Shown one piece after another: positions 12,166-20,988 of a stretch of 29,190 nucleotides of DNA. The DNA is taken from contig NWUY0300002089.1 in NCBI GenBank assembly GCA_004151065.3, forward strand, positions 3,861 through 33,050, given 5' to 3'. This DNA is from Larix sibirica (lineage: Eukaryota > Streptophyta > Pinopsida > Pinales > Pinaceae). The notes beneath the pieces were generated by a model. It saw only the letters and a program-made list of their open reading frames with translations. It did no database searches and was not told the DNA's origin. A program made the translations under genes and the position numbers. Position 1 is the stretch's first letter. The number at the start of each line of letters is the position of its first letter.

Positions 12166-12727
12166 CAACTCATCCCAAACACTTTTACAATCATCATTGT
12201 GCTCCCCTATCCAAGAGGAGTGATGGGTCCAAGTTATGTGCACCTATTGATCATCTTGAGATTGCCAATAGTGTTGGACAATGATCCTATCGTTCTATAT
12301 AATATTCTATTGTGCTATGGGCATGGGATGGGAATCAACTAATTTAGGAGGTTGAATCCACGATTCCTCCCATAACATCACATATTTTCCATCTTTCACT
12401 TCCCATAAGAAATGCTCCTGGATTAATTTCTTATTGGCCCAAGTAGCATTCCAAATGAGGGATCCAATAATATCTCCATCAAGATGAATGAGGTCTGCTT
12501 TAGTGATTTCAGGGGCATACTTCTCCTACCACATGAGAGCCCAGGGTTCTTGTTGATGCTTGACCCATCTCCACCAGGATTTAGCCCCTCAAATATGGTT
12601 GTTGAATTTAGGGTCCCTAAGACCAATGCCCCCTACCAATTTGGGTATACATAGCTTTTCCCAGCTAACCAAGGCCCATTTCTTGTAGTTGATCGAGCTG
12701 CTCCATAAGAAATTTCTCTGCAAGTAA
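12166..12727 (-). pseudogene. LINE-A ORF2 fragment; right arm of inverted repeat
   Basis: This is the reverse complement of the same LINE-A segment as 10158-10719 and exactly the same length (562 bp). I count about two dozen substitutions and no net indel (about 96% identity). It shares the three in-frame TAG stops and the arm-specific start TTACTTGCAG, which differs from the full element. It ends at the N at 12728, so its outer boundary is not known. Confidence 0.85.
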
Positions 12728-12728
12728 N
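12728..12728. other. Single N, probable contig join
   Basis: One ambiguous base. The sequence before it is the outer tip of the inverted-repeat arm; the sequence after it is unrelated to LINE A. Confidence 0.7.
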
Positions 12729-13111
12729 GCACTACTTTGCAATGTAAATTACAAATATTGATTCTCTTGTAGAATTTAAAAAGTAAATATTTAGCTATAG
12801 CAGACTTACATGTCACATGGAAAAACTCAGCAATGCGGCATATTCTCTCCAGCTTCCATGCTATTAATCACGAGTGATCGTTGTCATTTGTTTCTGAAAC
12901 ATATTAGTTAACGAATGTCGATTGAAGTTTCTCATGAAAACATATGATTAGATCAAATGCAATATTATTTTGTGCGGTGTGATCTGACATTGACTTTAGT
13001 CTTTTCACACTGTATTTTTTTCCTGTTATCCAGTGGTTGACACGAGGAATTGTCTGTTTTAAGCTACTTCAGTCATTTAACAAAAAAGGATTTCCATGGC
13101 TTACCTTTTTC
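12729..13111. other. No gene recognised
   Basis: Non-coding by eye. If the exon candidate at 13112-13260 is real, this would be intron on the minus strand. Confidence 0.35.
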
Positions 13112-13260
13112 AAACTGAATGATCAGCAACATATCTCCAACCATAGCATTGGGCATTAGATTTGATGCAGCAAATATCAAGTTAGAAACCACGACATGGC
13201 CCAGGACAAAAAAGAGGTGTAACTTCATACAAACAGCAGAATTGCTGCATAGCCGGTTTT
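13112..13260 (-). other. Possible exon of an unrecognised gene (minus strand)
   Basis: Read on the minus strand, this stretch has one open frame of about 45 codons with a hydrophobic core: MKLHLFFVLGHVVVSNLIF followed by MPNAMVGDMLLIIQFEK. It ends at a strong splice-donor match, AAAAAG then GTAAGCC. On its 5' side lies a possible acceptor, CGGCTATGCAG. Base composition is less AT-rich than its surroundings. I do not recognise the protein. It could be a pseudogene exon or chance. The neighbouring tandem units on the same strand may or may not belong to it. Confidence 0.25.
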
Positions 13261-13819
13261 GTTATTTGGCATTGGATTCTAAGCTAGCAAAAACAGTCAA
13301 ACAGTCAGCTACACAGACGCTCATCAAGTATATTGGATCTCGACCTGTCAATTATCATTCAAACCACCAATGGTTAGCAAGGAACTATCCCTACAGGCGA
13401 ACCTCCACCATTTGTTTCATAATGGTTGGAATTTAGAAGCATGGTGAGTAATTCAATACAAATTTTTATGTCGACTAACCAGTCTTGATGCCCTGCTTTA
13501 TAAGGTGAAAAATCACGCACAGAACTCCAGAGAAGTCTGAAATTGTGGCTTTCTCTATCATTTTTTAGAAAACAAGATAATGTACAAAAATATCTACTTG
13601 TGACGTTTAATAATGCAAATATATATATAATCAATCTTGGTGTTTCTACAATGCCTTTGTCACACTCAAGGCTTCTTAGTACATACCAACACTACAAAGG
13701 AACACAAGCACCCCTTAATGTTTTACAGCACATGCCAGGGGGTAAGTGGCTTTTCTCACAGAAAATGGATAGGCTACCCTTTAACCAGTAGATTTTTTTC
13801 CAATCACATAAGTTAACTA
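13261..13819. other. No gene recognised
   Basis: Contains an 86-codon minus frame (13374-13634) with no known motif. It could be intronic if a gene spans this region on the minus strand. Confidence 0.35.
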
Positions 13820-15202
13820 GGCATGAAACAGGCAGCATAAATAGATTGCACAATAGAATTGTTTTAAGAGCTTTATAAATCTCCTGACAGAACTTTTGGA
13901 CCTTGAGGAGCTCGTATCACAAACCCATAAAACATAACAATTATATGTAATATATCCATTTCTAACCAAAACAAAGAAACCAACTTCTTAACAAAACTTA
14001 AAATCAAAGGTCCCTTCCTCTTCATTATCCCTAGAATGCTATAATTAATTGAAAACATAGGACCTTTAACAGAGTTTTGGTTGGCTGCCATGGAAATGGT
14101 GACAGATATCCTCCCCGCAATCTTCAAAATGGACTGCTGATGTTCATCATTATCAGAAACACACTGTTTCCAAAGGTCGTTTATTTTCTATTTGGCCACA
14201 TTGTTCTCCAAGCCATCTAGCTTCTCCTAGAGCCTCTGCAGCATGCCCATAATCCTCTGTTCTTCTGCACCAGCGGGTTGATATCCCAATTGGTTTCACT
14301 TTCCTGCATTCATGAATTGTTTTTTGATAGAATTCACCTAGCATCCCTTAACAGCTCTTATATTCCATCATTTTTTGGCAGAAACAAGAAATTTTGTGCT
14401 TTCTTGATACTGTTGCCAGGATAAAGTGGTTTTTTAGCTTTAACCCAATTCCCCCCTTTGTAACTCTCCGTAAAACTACGCGTGAAACTGGCAGCATGAA
14501 TACATTGCACAACAGAATTTGTCTCCAGGGCTTTATAAATAATCTCCTGACAGAACTTTCGGAACTTAAGTAGCTCATATCGCAGAGTCACAGACCCACA
14601 TAACATCACACTTAAACATAATACATCCAATTGTAACAAAAATAAAGAAACCAACTTCTGCACAGAACTTCAAACCTAATGTCCTTTCCTCTTCCAATAG
14701 GGCCCAATTTAACACAATTTTGGCTGGCTAACATGGCAATGGCATCAGATATCCTCCACGCAATCTTGATAATGAACTAGCAATGTTCATCGTAAATCAG
14801 AAACACTGTTTCCAAAGGGCATTTTTTTCTTCTAGTTGGTAAACTTGTTCTCCAAGCCATCTAGCTTCTCCTAGAGCCTTCGCAGCTTTTCCATAATCCT
14901 CTGTTCTGCACGAGCCGGGTCCCCATTTGGATGCTACACCCACCAACAAACTCATACTGCGGATGGGGAAGCTTTCCGGCAGTCATGAATTTTCTTGATA
15001 GAATTCAACTAGAATCTCCCTTGGCGCATTTTTTTTGGCAGGAATAAAAGGTTTTCTGTGCTTTCTTCATGCTGTCATGAGGACCAACTGATTTCATTGC
15101 TTTACCTAAATTCTCCCTTTTGTAACTCTCTGCAATAGAGGAAGTCCATCTCAATCGGCCACTACCTCCTTTCTCTGCTTTGCTTTTCAAAGACTTCCTC
15201 AA
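13820..15202 (-). pseudogene. Tandem ~660-bp units with decayed coding character, family unknown
   Basis: About two units repeat with a spacing of 650-660 bp: for example GGCAGCAT at 13831 and 14490, CTAGCTTCTCCTAGAGCC near 14215 and 14865, and TTTGTAACTCTC near 14455 and 15118. On the minus strand both units read EDYGxAAxALGEARWLGEQ in a stop-free frame. In the next frame both read a coiled-coil-like QRIM...RL, a TAG, then EKLDGLEN. Further shared peptides are ESYK, KKAQ and FCQ-like segments. Several frames have stops and shifts. I cannot name the protein. It may be a duplicated exon set of a degraded gene, or transposon protein. Frame choice is unresolved. Confidence 0.5.
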
Positions 15203-15258
15203 GTCCTCCGTCCAAGGTTTTTGCCTAAAAGTTGTGTCTCTTTTTCTTCACCCAAATA

Positions 15259-15378
15259 GTCTTAAATCTGGCAATGTTCCACTAGGTTTCCAGGACTAGG
15301 GATGCGGGCGTGGAAAAACACACTTTGTGAACATGTGGAAACGGCCCCAAAGAGGGGACGCCATGGGGAGAAGTGGGG
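15259..15378. repeat. Dispersed repeat copy 2 (partner at 6788-6905)
   Basis: Homologous in the same orientation to 6788-6905, sharing the GGCAATGTTCCAC, GTTTCCA, GGGATGCGGG-like and GGCCCCAAA blocks. No named family recognised. Confidence 0.6.
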
Positions 15379-15430
15379 ATCGCAGTCATCTCTAAAATTA
15401 AAAAGAAAAAATTCAACAATAACAATTCAT

Positions 15431-15662
15431 CCAGTAAATTCAATAACAATTCATTCCATATAAAATTATAAATTCAATAACTATTCATTATCGTACAATG
15501 TAAATTCAAATTTGCGAATGATATAAACATAATTCATCAATTCATCCCAGTAAATTCAATAACAATTCATTCCATATAAAATTATAAATTCAAAAACTAT
15601 TCATCATCGTACAATGTAAATTCAAATTTGTGAATGATACAAACATAATTCATCAATCACCA
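15431..15662. repeat. 116-bp tandem duplication, AT-rich
   Basis: CCAGTAAATTCAATAACAAT at 15431 recurs at 15547. The two copies are over 95% identical by eye over about 110 bp, with a one-base insertion. Confidence 0.9.
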
Positions 15663-15758
15663 TTGTATTTGATATTATCATATTTTACATTGAATCAATA
15701 ATACATGCACAGCATAATTTTAAATTTACAACTTATAACACAATGAAACACATTGACT

Positions 15759-15862
15759 CGGATTTTAAATGATAAGTGAAAGGAGATGGAAAAGTATACG
15801 TTGTTAGATTCGGATTTTATATGGTAAGTGGCAGGAGGTGGAAAAGTATATGTAGTTAGATT
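15759..15862. repeat. 52-bp tandem duplication
   Basis: CGGATTTTA at 15759 and 15811 start two copies, both ending TTAGATT. They differ at about eight positions. Confidence 0.85.
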
Positions 15863-16042
15863 AACTTAGGGAGATCAGGTTTTTTTCATTCTTTTATGTT
15901 CTTTTTAAATTCAAGAGTGGGGAAGGGGGATCCTGAACGTCCCGCTTCATGAGGGGGGGCCACCTAGAAATCACGCTTTTCTGGAGGGAGGGGGCCACCT
16001 AGACATTCCAACATACCACTTATCAGGGGAGCACCCAAATGC

Positions 16043-16108
16043 CCCCTTTTTGCGACACGCAAAACGCACAATCGTGAAACGTTTCTCAGCACGTTTTGCA
16101 AAAAGGGG
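16043..16108. repeat. Imperfect inverted repeat (hairpin)
   Basis: The right arm CGTTTTGCAAAAAGGGG (16092-16108) is the exact reverse complement of the left arm at 16043-16066 once 7 bases (GACACGC, or an equivalent set) are looped out. The loop is about 25 bases. It lies in a GC-richer patch (15910-16110). Confidence 0.7.
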
Positions 16109-16600
16109 TAGCATATGCAAAAACCAAACGATAACAGCTCACATATCTCCTTATGCAGACTTGTCAGCACCGAACAGCGTTCACCATGTAATTTAAATGA
16201 ATTTAAATGCTTTTGAAGATTGAAGGGAGTGTCTTACTGTGCTGCATGTTGACACCAATGTAGAGTCTCAAACGCCATAGAGTCTAGTTTCTTAACAAAA
16301 TAAGTACAAACCCCCCCCCAAAAAATGCAGTATTCACACTCCAGAAAACCTAAGTATAAAAGAACCCTAGTAGTTGTCTTATCTCGGTACGTCTCCATAG
16401 AATGATGTCGTCTCTGTTTCTTTTCTTCTAAAATAACCCAAACATAAGTCCAACAGACATTAGTTGCAATTTGATATTATGCTCTTGAAATTTAAGATCC
16501 CCGTTATTACTGTTTTTACTTATTGACTCCTCTGGCGGATAAATAATAATGAATAGAACTGTCACCAAAATGTTCAACAGTTAAATTCGTCAGGTATCAA
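16109..16600. other. No gene recognised
   Basis: Non-coding by eye; a C-run and an A-run at about 16311-16325. Confidence 0.4.
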
Positions 16601-16601
16601 A

Positions 16602-16737
16602 TAACAGTTAAATTTGTCAGGTCTTGGTTCAATAGTAAAGCACCCCTAAACACCCGCCACCAAGCATGTTAACAGTTAAATTTGTCAGATCTTGGTTCAA
16701 TAGTAAAGAACCTTTAAACACCCGCCACCAAGGTTCA
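16602..16737. repeat. 68-bp tandem duplication plus partial copy
   Basis: Units at 16602-16669 and 16670-16737 share TAACAGTTAAATTTGTCAG, CTTGGTTCAATAGTAAAG and AAACACCCGCCACCAAG. A partial third start (CAACAGTTAAATTCGTCAGG) precedes them at 16575. Confidence 0.9.
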
Positions 16738-17254
16738 GAACACCTCTAGACATATTCGCCCCTTGTGAGGTGTCTCACCTGTGTAGGGCAAACATTTTGT
16801 CTGCTTAAAGAGGCCGCTCAAAGCAGATTGGGTTAGGAACAAGACCAGGTGAATTTGGAGGAAAAGATATCCCCAAGTCCCAGCATCTTAGTCAAAGTGC
16901 TTTCAAGTATGGAGAATAATGCATAGTCCTGTTGTGAGATGGCTACAGTCCATTGTAATATTACCATTATGGGGAAGGGCACGCTTTTTGAAGTTTTAAA
17001 CCGAAAGCATCTTTAAAAAAATGTGAATAGGCAATACTGAAACACATTTGTACTTAACAAGCCATTCAGAACCCAGACAATTGGCTCTATTAACAAGCTC
17101 GTGGCCAAAAAGTTGTGATATATCCCGCCAATAACAGCAACAACCAAAATTTTAATTTAGCTTTAAAAACCCAAAAAATCTGAAAAGAAAATAGCTTAAT
17201 GCTCTATGTCTGCGTGTTCGTTCATGGCTTCCATACTCTTTAACAGATCACAAT
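16738..17254. other. Intergenic, downstream of TOM7
   Basis: No coding signal. It lies beyond the predicted 3' end of the minus-strand TOM7 transcript. Confidence 0.4.
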
Positions 17255-17274
17255 TCCTTTGTCACCAATAGTAC

Positions 17275-17280
17275 TTTATT
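17275..17280 (-). terminator. Candidate poly(A) signal of TOM7
   Basis: AATAAA on the minus strand, about 210 bp past the TOM7 stop codon, in a U-rich 3' region. No poly(A) tract follows in the genome, which argues against a processed retrocopy. Confidence 0.5.
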
Positions 17281-17488
17281 CAAAGCATCCAAAGGGCTAT
17301 TACAGAAAATAAAGCTTCAACAACAAAAACCCTAACCCTAGTTAGATCAGACACAGCATGCCTGCCTGGAATAAACCCCAAGCGCCTCCATGACTTCGAA
17401 CACCTAAATATCTTATATCAAATACAAACAACATACCTCTGGGCGTTTATGTTACATGTATTCGAAAACCAAAAAAAATCAAAGGAGA

Positions 17489-17707
17489 TCAGACGGGGCT
17501 TAGGAGCTGAGCAAGACTAGGCTTGGGCTCCGAATTCATGCCGACTATGATAACCAGGGGAATGAAGCCATAGTGGGTAACTGTCTTGGCCTTCTTCATG
17601 ACCCACGTGGTCCACTCTTTGACAGCTTTAATGGAAGATCTCGAATCTCCCTGTTTCGAACCCTTGCCCATTTTGCCTTTGCCCTTCGAATTCGCCCGTG
17701 ACGCCAT
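17489..17707 (-). CDS. TOM7: TOM7, mitochondrial import receptor subunit
   Basis: This is an intact 72-residue frame. TOM7 is a small tail-anchored subunit of the TOM complex in the outer mitochondrial membrane, where it modulates assembly and stability of the preprotein import pore. Residues 1-31 are a basic, Lys/Gly/Ser-rich cytosolic segment typical of plant TOM7. Residues 32-46 ([17 protein letters not shown] region) lead into the membrane segment at about 45-57, with the family hallmark [19 protein letters not shown], and the C-terminus is LLSPV. Plant TOM7 proteins are about 70-75 residues, so the length fits. The ATG at 17707 is the first in frame and is followed by the expected N-terminal tail. 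The frame has no intron. A TATA box and a poly(A) signal flank it. GC content is higher than in surrounding DNA. It is the only gene in the window I judge functional. Expression is untested. Confidence 0.95.
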   Translation of the reverse strand: MASRANSKGKGKMGKGSKQGDSRSSIKAVKEWTTWVMKKAKTVTHYGFIPLVIIVGMNSEPKPSLAQLLSPV

Positions 17708-17783
17708 GAATCCTGCGTCTTTTAGTACTGCTACTTTCTCCGCCTCCTACAATCCCAGTCGCTTGACCTAATGTAGAAACTCC

Positions 17784-17792
17784 CTTTTATAA
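17784..17792 (-). promoter_or_regulatory. TATA box of TOM7
   Basis: TTATAAAAG on the minus strand, about 77 bp upstream of the ATG, predicting a transcription start near 17755-17760 and a short 5' UTR of about 50 bp. A telo-box-like AAACCCT lies just upstream at 17806-17812. Confidence 0.65.
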
Positions 17793-17812
17793 CCTCTCAT
17801 CTGTTAAACCCT

Positions 17813-18185
17813 GGCACGCATTTTACTATGTGGCCTATTCTTTGAACGGGTGAGGAGAAAGATCGTCCATATACTTTAAAGAAGTGCGTATTATACCGTT
17901 TCACACCACCATTGCTTTGCCACCTGGTCTGTCGGAAGCCATGGGCTAGGTTCAACCATAGAGGTGGAACTTACGTGTGCACTTTGACTTGCCAGCAAGG
18001 CATTTTTGTACACCTAAGAACTTTAACAATTTTCTTTTGAATAAACACTTCCAATTAATTAAAATTACATTCGATCCATCTTACAGCTGTTAAGCTAAGA
18101 AAGGTATGAAAAATAATTTAAGTTTACATCAATAGAAAATCGTAAGGTAATTGCTATGTGGAGTAGTATGTAGTCTTATGTATAG
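17813..18185. other. TOM7 upstream region
   Basis: Non-coding; presumably holds further promoter elements of TOM7. No other gene seen. Confidence 0.4.
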
Positions 18186-18490
18186 AACTAAAGCTACATG
18201 TTTTTTTAACACTTTGGAACTAGCAGCCTTCTAAGGGTATATCTGACAGCCCGCAAGCTAGATATACCAGTAACTTGTGGCTCAGTAGGGGTCAAGACGT
18301 CTGAAAGTCCACATACACCTCAAACAGTGAACCTCTATCCCAGAGGTCGCCTGCCCTTCCAGCCTTGTCACAAGGGGCCAATATGAGCATCCCTACCCCC
18401 CGCCAGTTTTGAAACTGTGACCTCCCTAGAGATAACACATGTTCTTAACCATTAGGCCCACTCAGGTGCTCTAAACTAAAGCTAGATGTT
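18186..18490 (-). mobile_element. tRNA-derived SINE with 17-bp target-site duplication
   Basis: The element (18203-18473) lies on the minus strand. Its head reads GAGTGGGCCTAATGGTTAAG (A-box-like), followed by AGTTTCAAAACTGG (weak B-box-like). Its tail ends in a run of A (seen as T at 18201-18207 on the plus strand). It is flanked by AACTAAAGCTACATGTT (18186-18202) and AACTAAAGCTAGATGTT (18474-18490), 16 of 17 identical, which fits a LINE-machinery target-site duplication. The body is about 270 bp. No named family recognised. Confidence 0.75.
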
Positions 18491-18772
18491 ACTAAAAAGT
18501 ATATGATTTGATTGGAGGTAATCTCTTAGTGATGATCATAATGGATATTAACTTTCTTGTATATACTCTCTACGATGAAACTTAATCTTTTGGTCTTGGA
18601 GTAAGACCTAAAACTATTTCTTATTGGCTAAGAAATTATCTTCCTTAGACATAAGGAAATATATTAATAGCCCAAGATCTAGAGGCGCCCTATAAGAGAG
18701 GAAGTTTGCCCCCTACAAACCCCTAGCGGGTTATTTCAAGTGGCATGGTTTTCCTTGAATAATGGTGATGAG
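18435..18772. repeat. 338-bp direct duplication across an N, copy 1
   Basis: From ACACATGTTCTTAACCATTA in the SINE head to the base before the N at 18773. It recurs at 18774-19111 with about eight substitutions (about 97.6% identity) and no net indel. Confidence 0.9.
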
Positions 18773-18773
18773 N
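18773..18773. other. Single N, probable contig join
   Basis: The second copy of the 338-bp duplication starts at the very next base, as expected when overlapping contig ends are not merged. Confidence 0.75.
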
Positions 18774-19111
18774 ACACATGTTCTTAACCATTAGGCCCAC
18801 TCAGATGCTCGAAACTAAAGCTAGATGTTACTAAAAAATATATGATTTGATTGGAGGTAATCTCTTAGTGATGATCATAATGGATATTAACTTTCTTGTA
18901 TATACTCTCTACGATGAAACTTAATCTTTTGGTCTTGGAGTAAGACCTAAAACTATTTCTTATTGGCTAAGAAATTATCTTCCTTAGACATAAGGAAATA
19001 TATTAATAGCCCAAGATCTAGAGGCGCCCTATAAGAGAGGAAGTTTGCCCCCTACAAACCACTAGCGAGTCATTTCAAGTGGCATGGCTTTCCTTGAATA
19101 ATGGTGATTAG
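18774..19111. repeat. 338-bp direct duplication across an N, copy 2
   Basis: Second copy, including only the head of the SINE and its right target-site duplication. See copy 1. Confidence 0.9.
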
Positions 19112-19615
19112 TCAGCTCACATTCATGGGTAGTAGTTCGTGAAGGATGTCCTTACTACTGGTTGACAACTGAGTTATAATAGGTTTTGCCACCTTTTGAT
19201 TTAAAAAAACAAGAAGAAGTTTCTTAAAATATCAAGGAATTAAAAAAATCTATGTGAGTTTATTTTTTTTATTTACTTCAAAAAAATATATAGGTTATTT
19301 AGCATTGAGGGTTAACTCAAGTAGTCATGCCCTAAACTTGAGAAAGTTGGGGAAGTCACAAGTTCTACTTTCTTATCCATGGCAAGAGGTGCTTGGAACA
19401 TAGGCACCACTTAATTTTTTTCATTTCAATTTAATAACATTTCATGTATTACATCATGTGACACGTCTCTTCCACCTAAGATTGTAAAGTGCATTTTGTT
19501 TCTCTCAATGGAACCACGAGTGTAAATCCATCTTAACCTTAGATCTATTAAACACCCACAAAGATTAAGAAAAAATGAATTTTTTTTTTATGTATTTCAA
19601 AGAGCAAATCTATAT
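19112..19615. other. AT-rich sequence, no gene
   Basis: Homopolymer-rich; no coding signal. The 3' end of the minus-strand LINE B probably lies near its right edge. Confidence 0.4.
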
Positions 19616-20602
19616 TTTTTTTTCCAAAAAAAACACATATTTTATATTCAAGAAGAATGAAAAATACAATCTTCATATGCCATGGTACTACAATTTGTAT
19701 GATGCTCAAAGTGAAAGGTAACTTGTAACCCAAAAAAACTAAACTTATCAACAAAGATCCCCAAAAAGATTATGATGATCATTGAAACCAACATTAATGA
19801 ATCTAATCATTTGAGATTCCTTAATAGATTATACAAGATTCTTCTTATATTTAACATAATTGAAAAAGTTCATTTATCCTTAAAGAGACATGTTGTCCTT
19901 CCTTGTATTCATCACCAATCAAATAATCAAGTCCCAAAAGTAAAGCTTCCTTAGAAAGTGAGTATGCAAATGTGTTCATTTCTCATAATACATGGGAATA
20001 ACTCACCATATGAAATAAGCCACTGATTTCCTTCAAATGTACAACTAATTGGTTAAGCCATGTGTTATGGACATGTATCTCCCCATTTAACCTTTGAATT
20101 GTCATAGTTGAGTCACCAAATACCTGAATCTGTGTAATATCCTTCTCCACACAACAAATTTCAATACATAAAATAGAGCATTGAATTCGTCGATGTTGTC
20201 TGTCACTGCCCCCAAATAAACCTTACATGTAAAATAGTGCATTTTTGAACAATAAACTACAAATCCTAGGCTACAAATATTCCCGAGCCCTTGGCAAGCA
20301 CCGTCAAAGAAGCTTCAAGCAATCTCTTTATTCACATTCACCTCTATAATTATACGTCTAGACTTAGAAACAAGAGACAGGGTGTAATAAGCTAGAATTG
20401 TATATGCTTGTGTAGTAATCTTGAAGGTGGGAAGTTGTTTCTCCTCAAAGAGTTGAGCATTCCTTGCCAACCAAATCCCCCAATTGATCAGAAATGGGAT
20501 CGAGCATAAACAATTGAGCTCCCTATGAGTGAAAAACCCATAAAAGTAATCAACCAAGGTATCTTTATCCCACAAATTCTTCAAAGTTAATTGAAACTAA
20601 AC
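19616..20602 (-). pseudogene. LINE-B 3' part: zf-RVT linker, RNase H and 3' UTR
   Basis: The minus strand from 20602 reads FQLTLKNLWDKDTLVDYF, then INWGIWLARNAQLFEEK (zf-RVT/RNase H linker). The RNase H follows: FFDGACQG with Asp at 20303-20305, then NIDEFNAL with Glu at 20186-20188. After a shift it reads QIQVFGDSTMTI with Asp at 20112-20114. The C-terminal motif SHVL, stop, EMNTFAYSLSKEALLLG has Tyr at 19962-19964 where the last catalytic Asp is expected. So three of four acidic residues remain, with at least one frameshift and a nonsense codon. It is the continuation of the LINE-B piece at 28443-29190. The 3' end near 19616-19660 is a guess from A/T runs. Confidence 0.85.
20590..20602. repeat. 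Left target-site duplication of LINE A
   Basis: ATTGAAACTAAAC, matching ATTGAAACTCAAC at 28430-28442 (12 of 13). Confidence 0.85.
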
Positions 20603-20622
20603 CTCTTAAGAAGGAAAAAAAG

Positions 20623-20775
20623 GACAATTGCTATCCACAAGAATGTGGTCTATCAACAGGCAATGAGGTGATTGAGCTTGTATTAACGTGGAGACCTAGG
20701 TTCAAATCCATGAGTGGGTATGATTGTAAGTATAAGAAGTATTTCTCAAAATAAAAATAAAAAATACGACAATTG
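20623..20775 (+). mobile_element. SINE-like insertion in the LINE-A 5' region
   Basis: The segment 20631-20767 carries a perfect B-box-like GGTTCAAATCC, with an A-box-like CAGGCAATGAGGTG upstream and an A-rich tail (CTCAAAATAAAAATAAAAAA). It is flanked by GACAATTG at 20623-20630 and 20768-20775, a possible 8-bp target-site duplication. The short repeat could be chance. Confidence 0.5.
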
Positions 20776-20988
20776 AGCACTGAAGCATCTATAAGAAACT
20801 AGGGTTTGGCTGCTTCATGGTAGTTGTCGCAACACCATTGGCTCTGCCTCCTAGAGCATGACTCCTCTGAGGAAGGGAACCGAGATCCCTAGAGAATGCC
20901 AGATCCTTCAACCAAATTAGATTCTAACTTGTTGAGGAGCAAAAGCAGACAGGATCAACTTGAGGCGCAACATTCCTTAACCTAGGGA

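Noticed and set aside
12094-12342. Plus-strand open frame, with a similar sequence seen at 25228 and 26440 on the minus strand
   Set aside because: Antisense shadow of the repeated LINE-A segment; recurrence only reflects repeat copies.
17326-17340. Telomere-like AAAACCCTAACCCTA
   Set aside because: Only about two units, inside the TOM7 3' UTR; not an interstitial telomere array.
18186-18490. Functional tRNA gene
   Set aside because: A/B-box-like motifs are present but no cloverleaf or acceptor stem could be formed; the target-site duplication and A tail point to a SINE.
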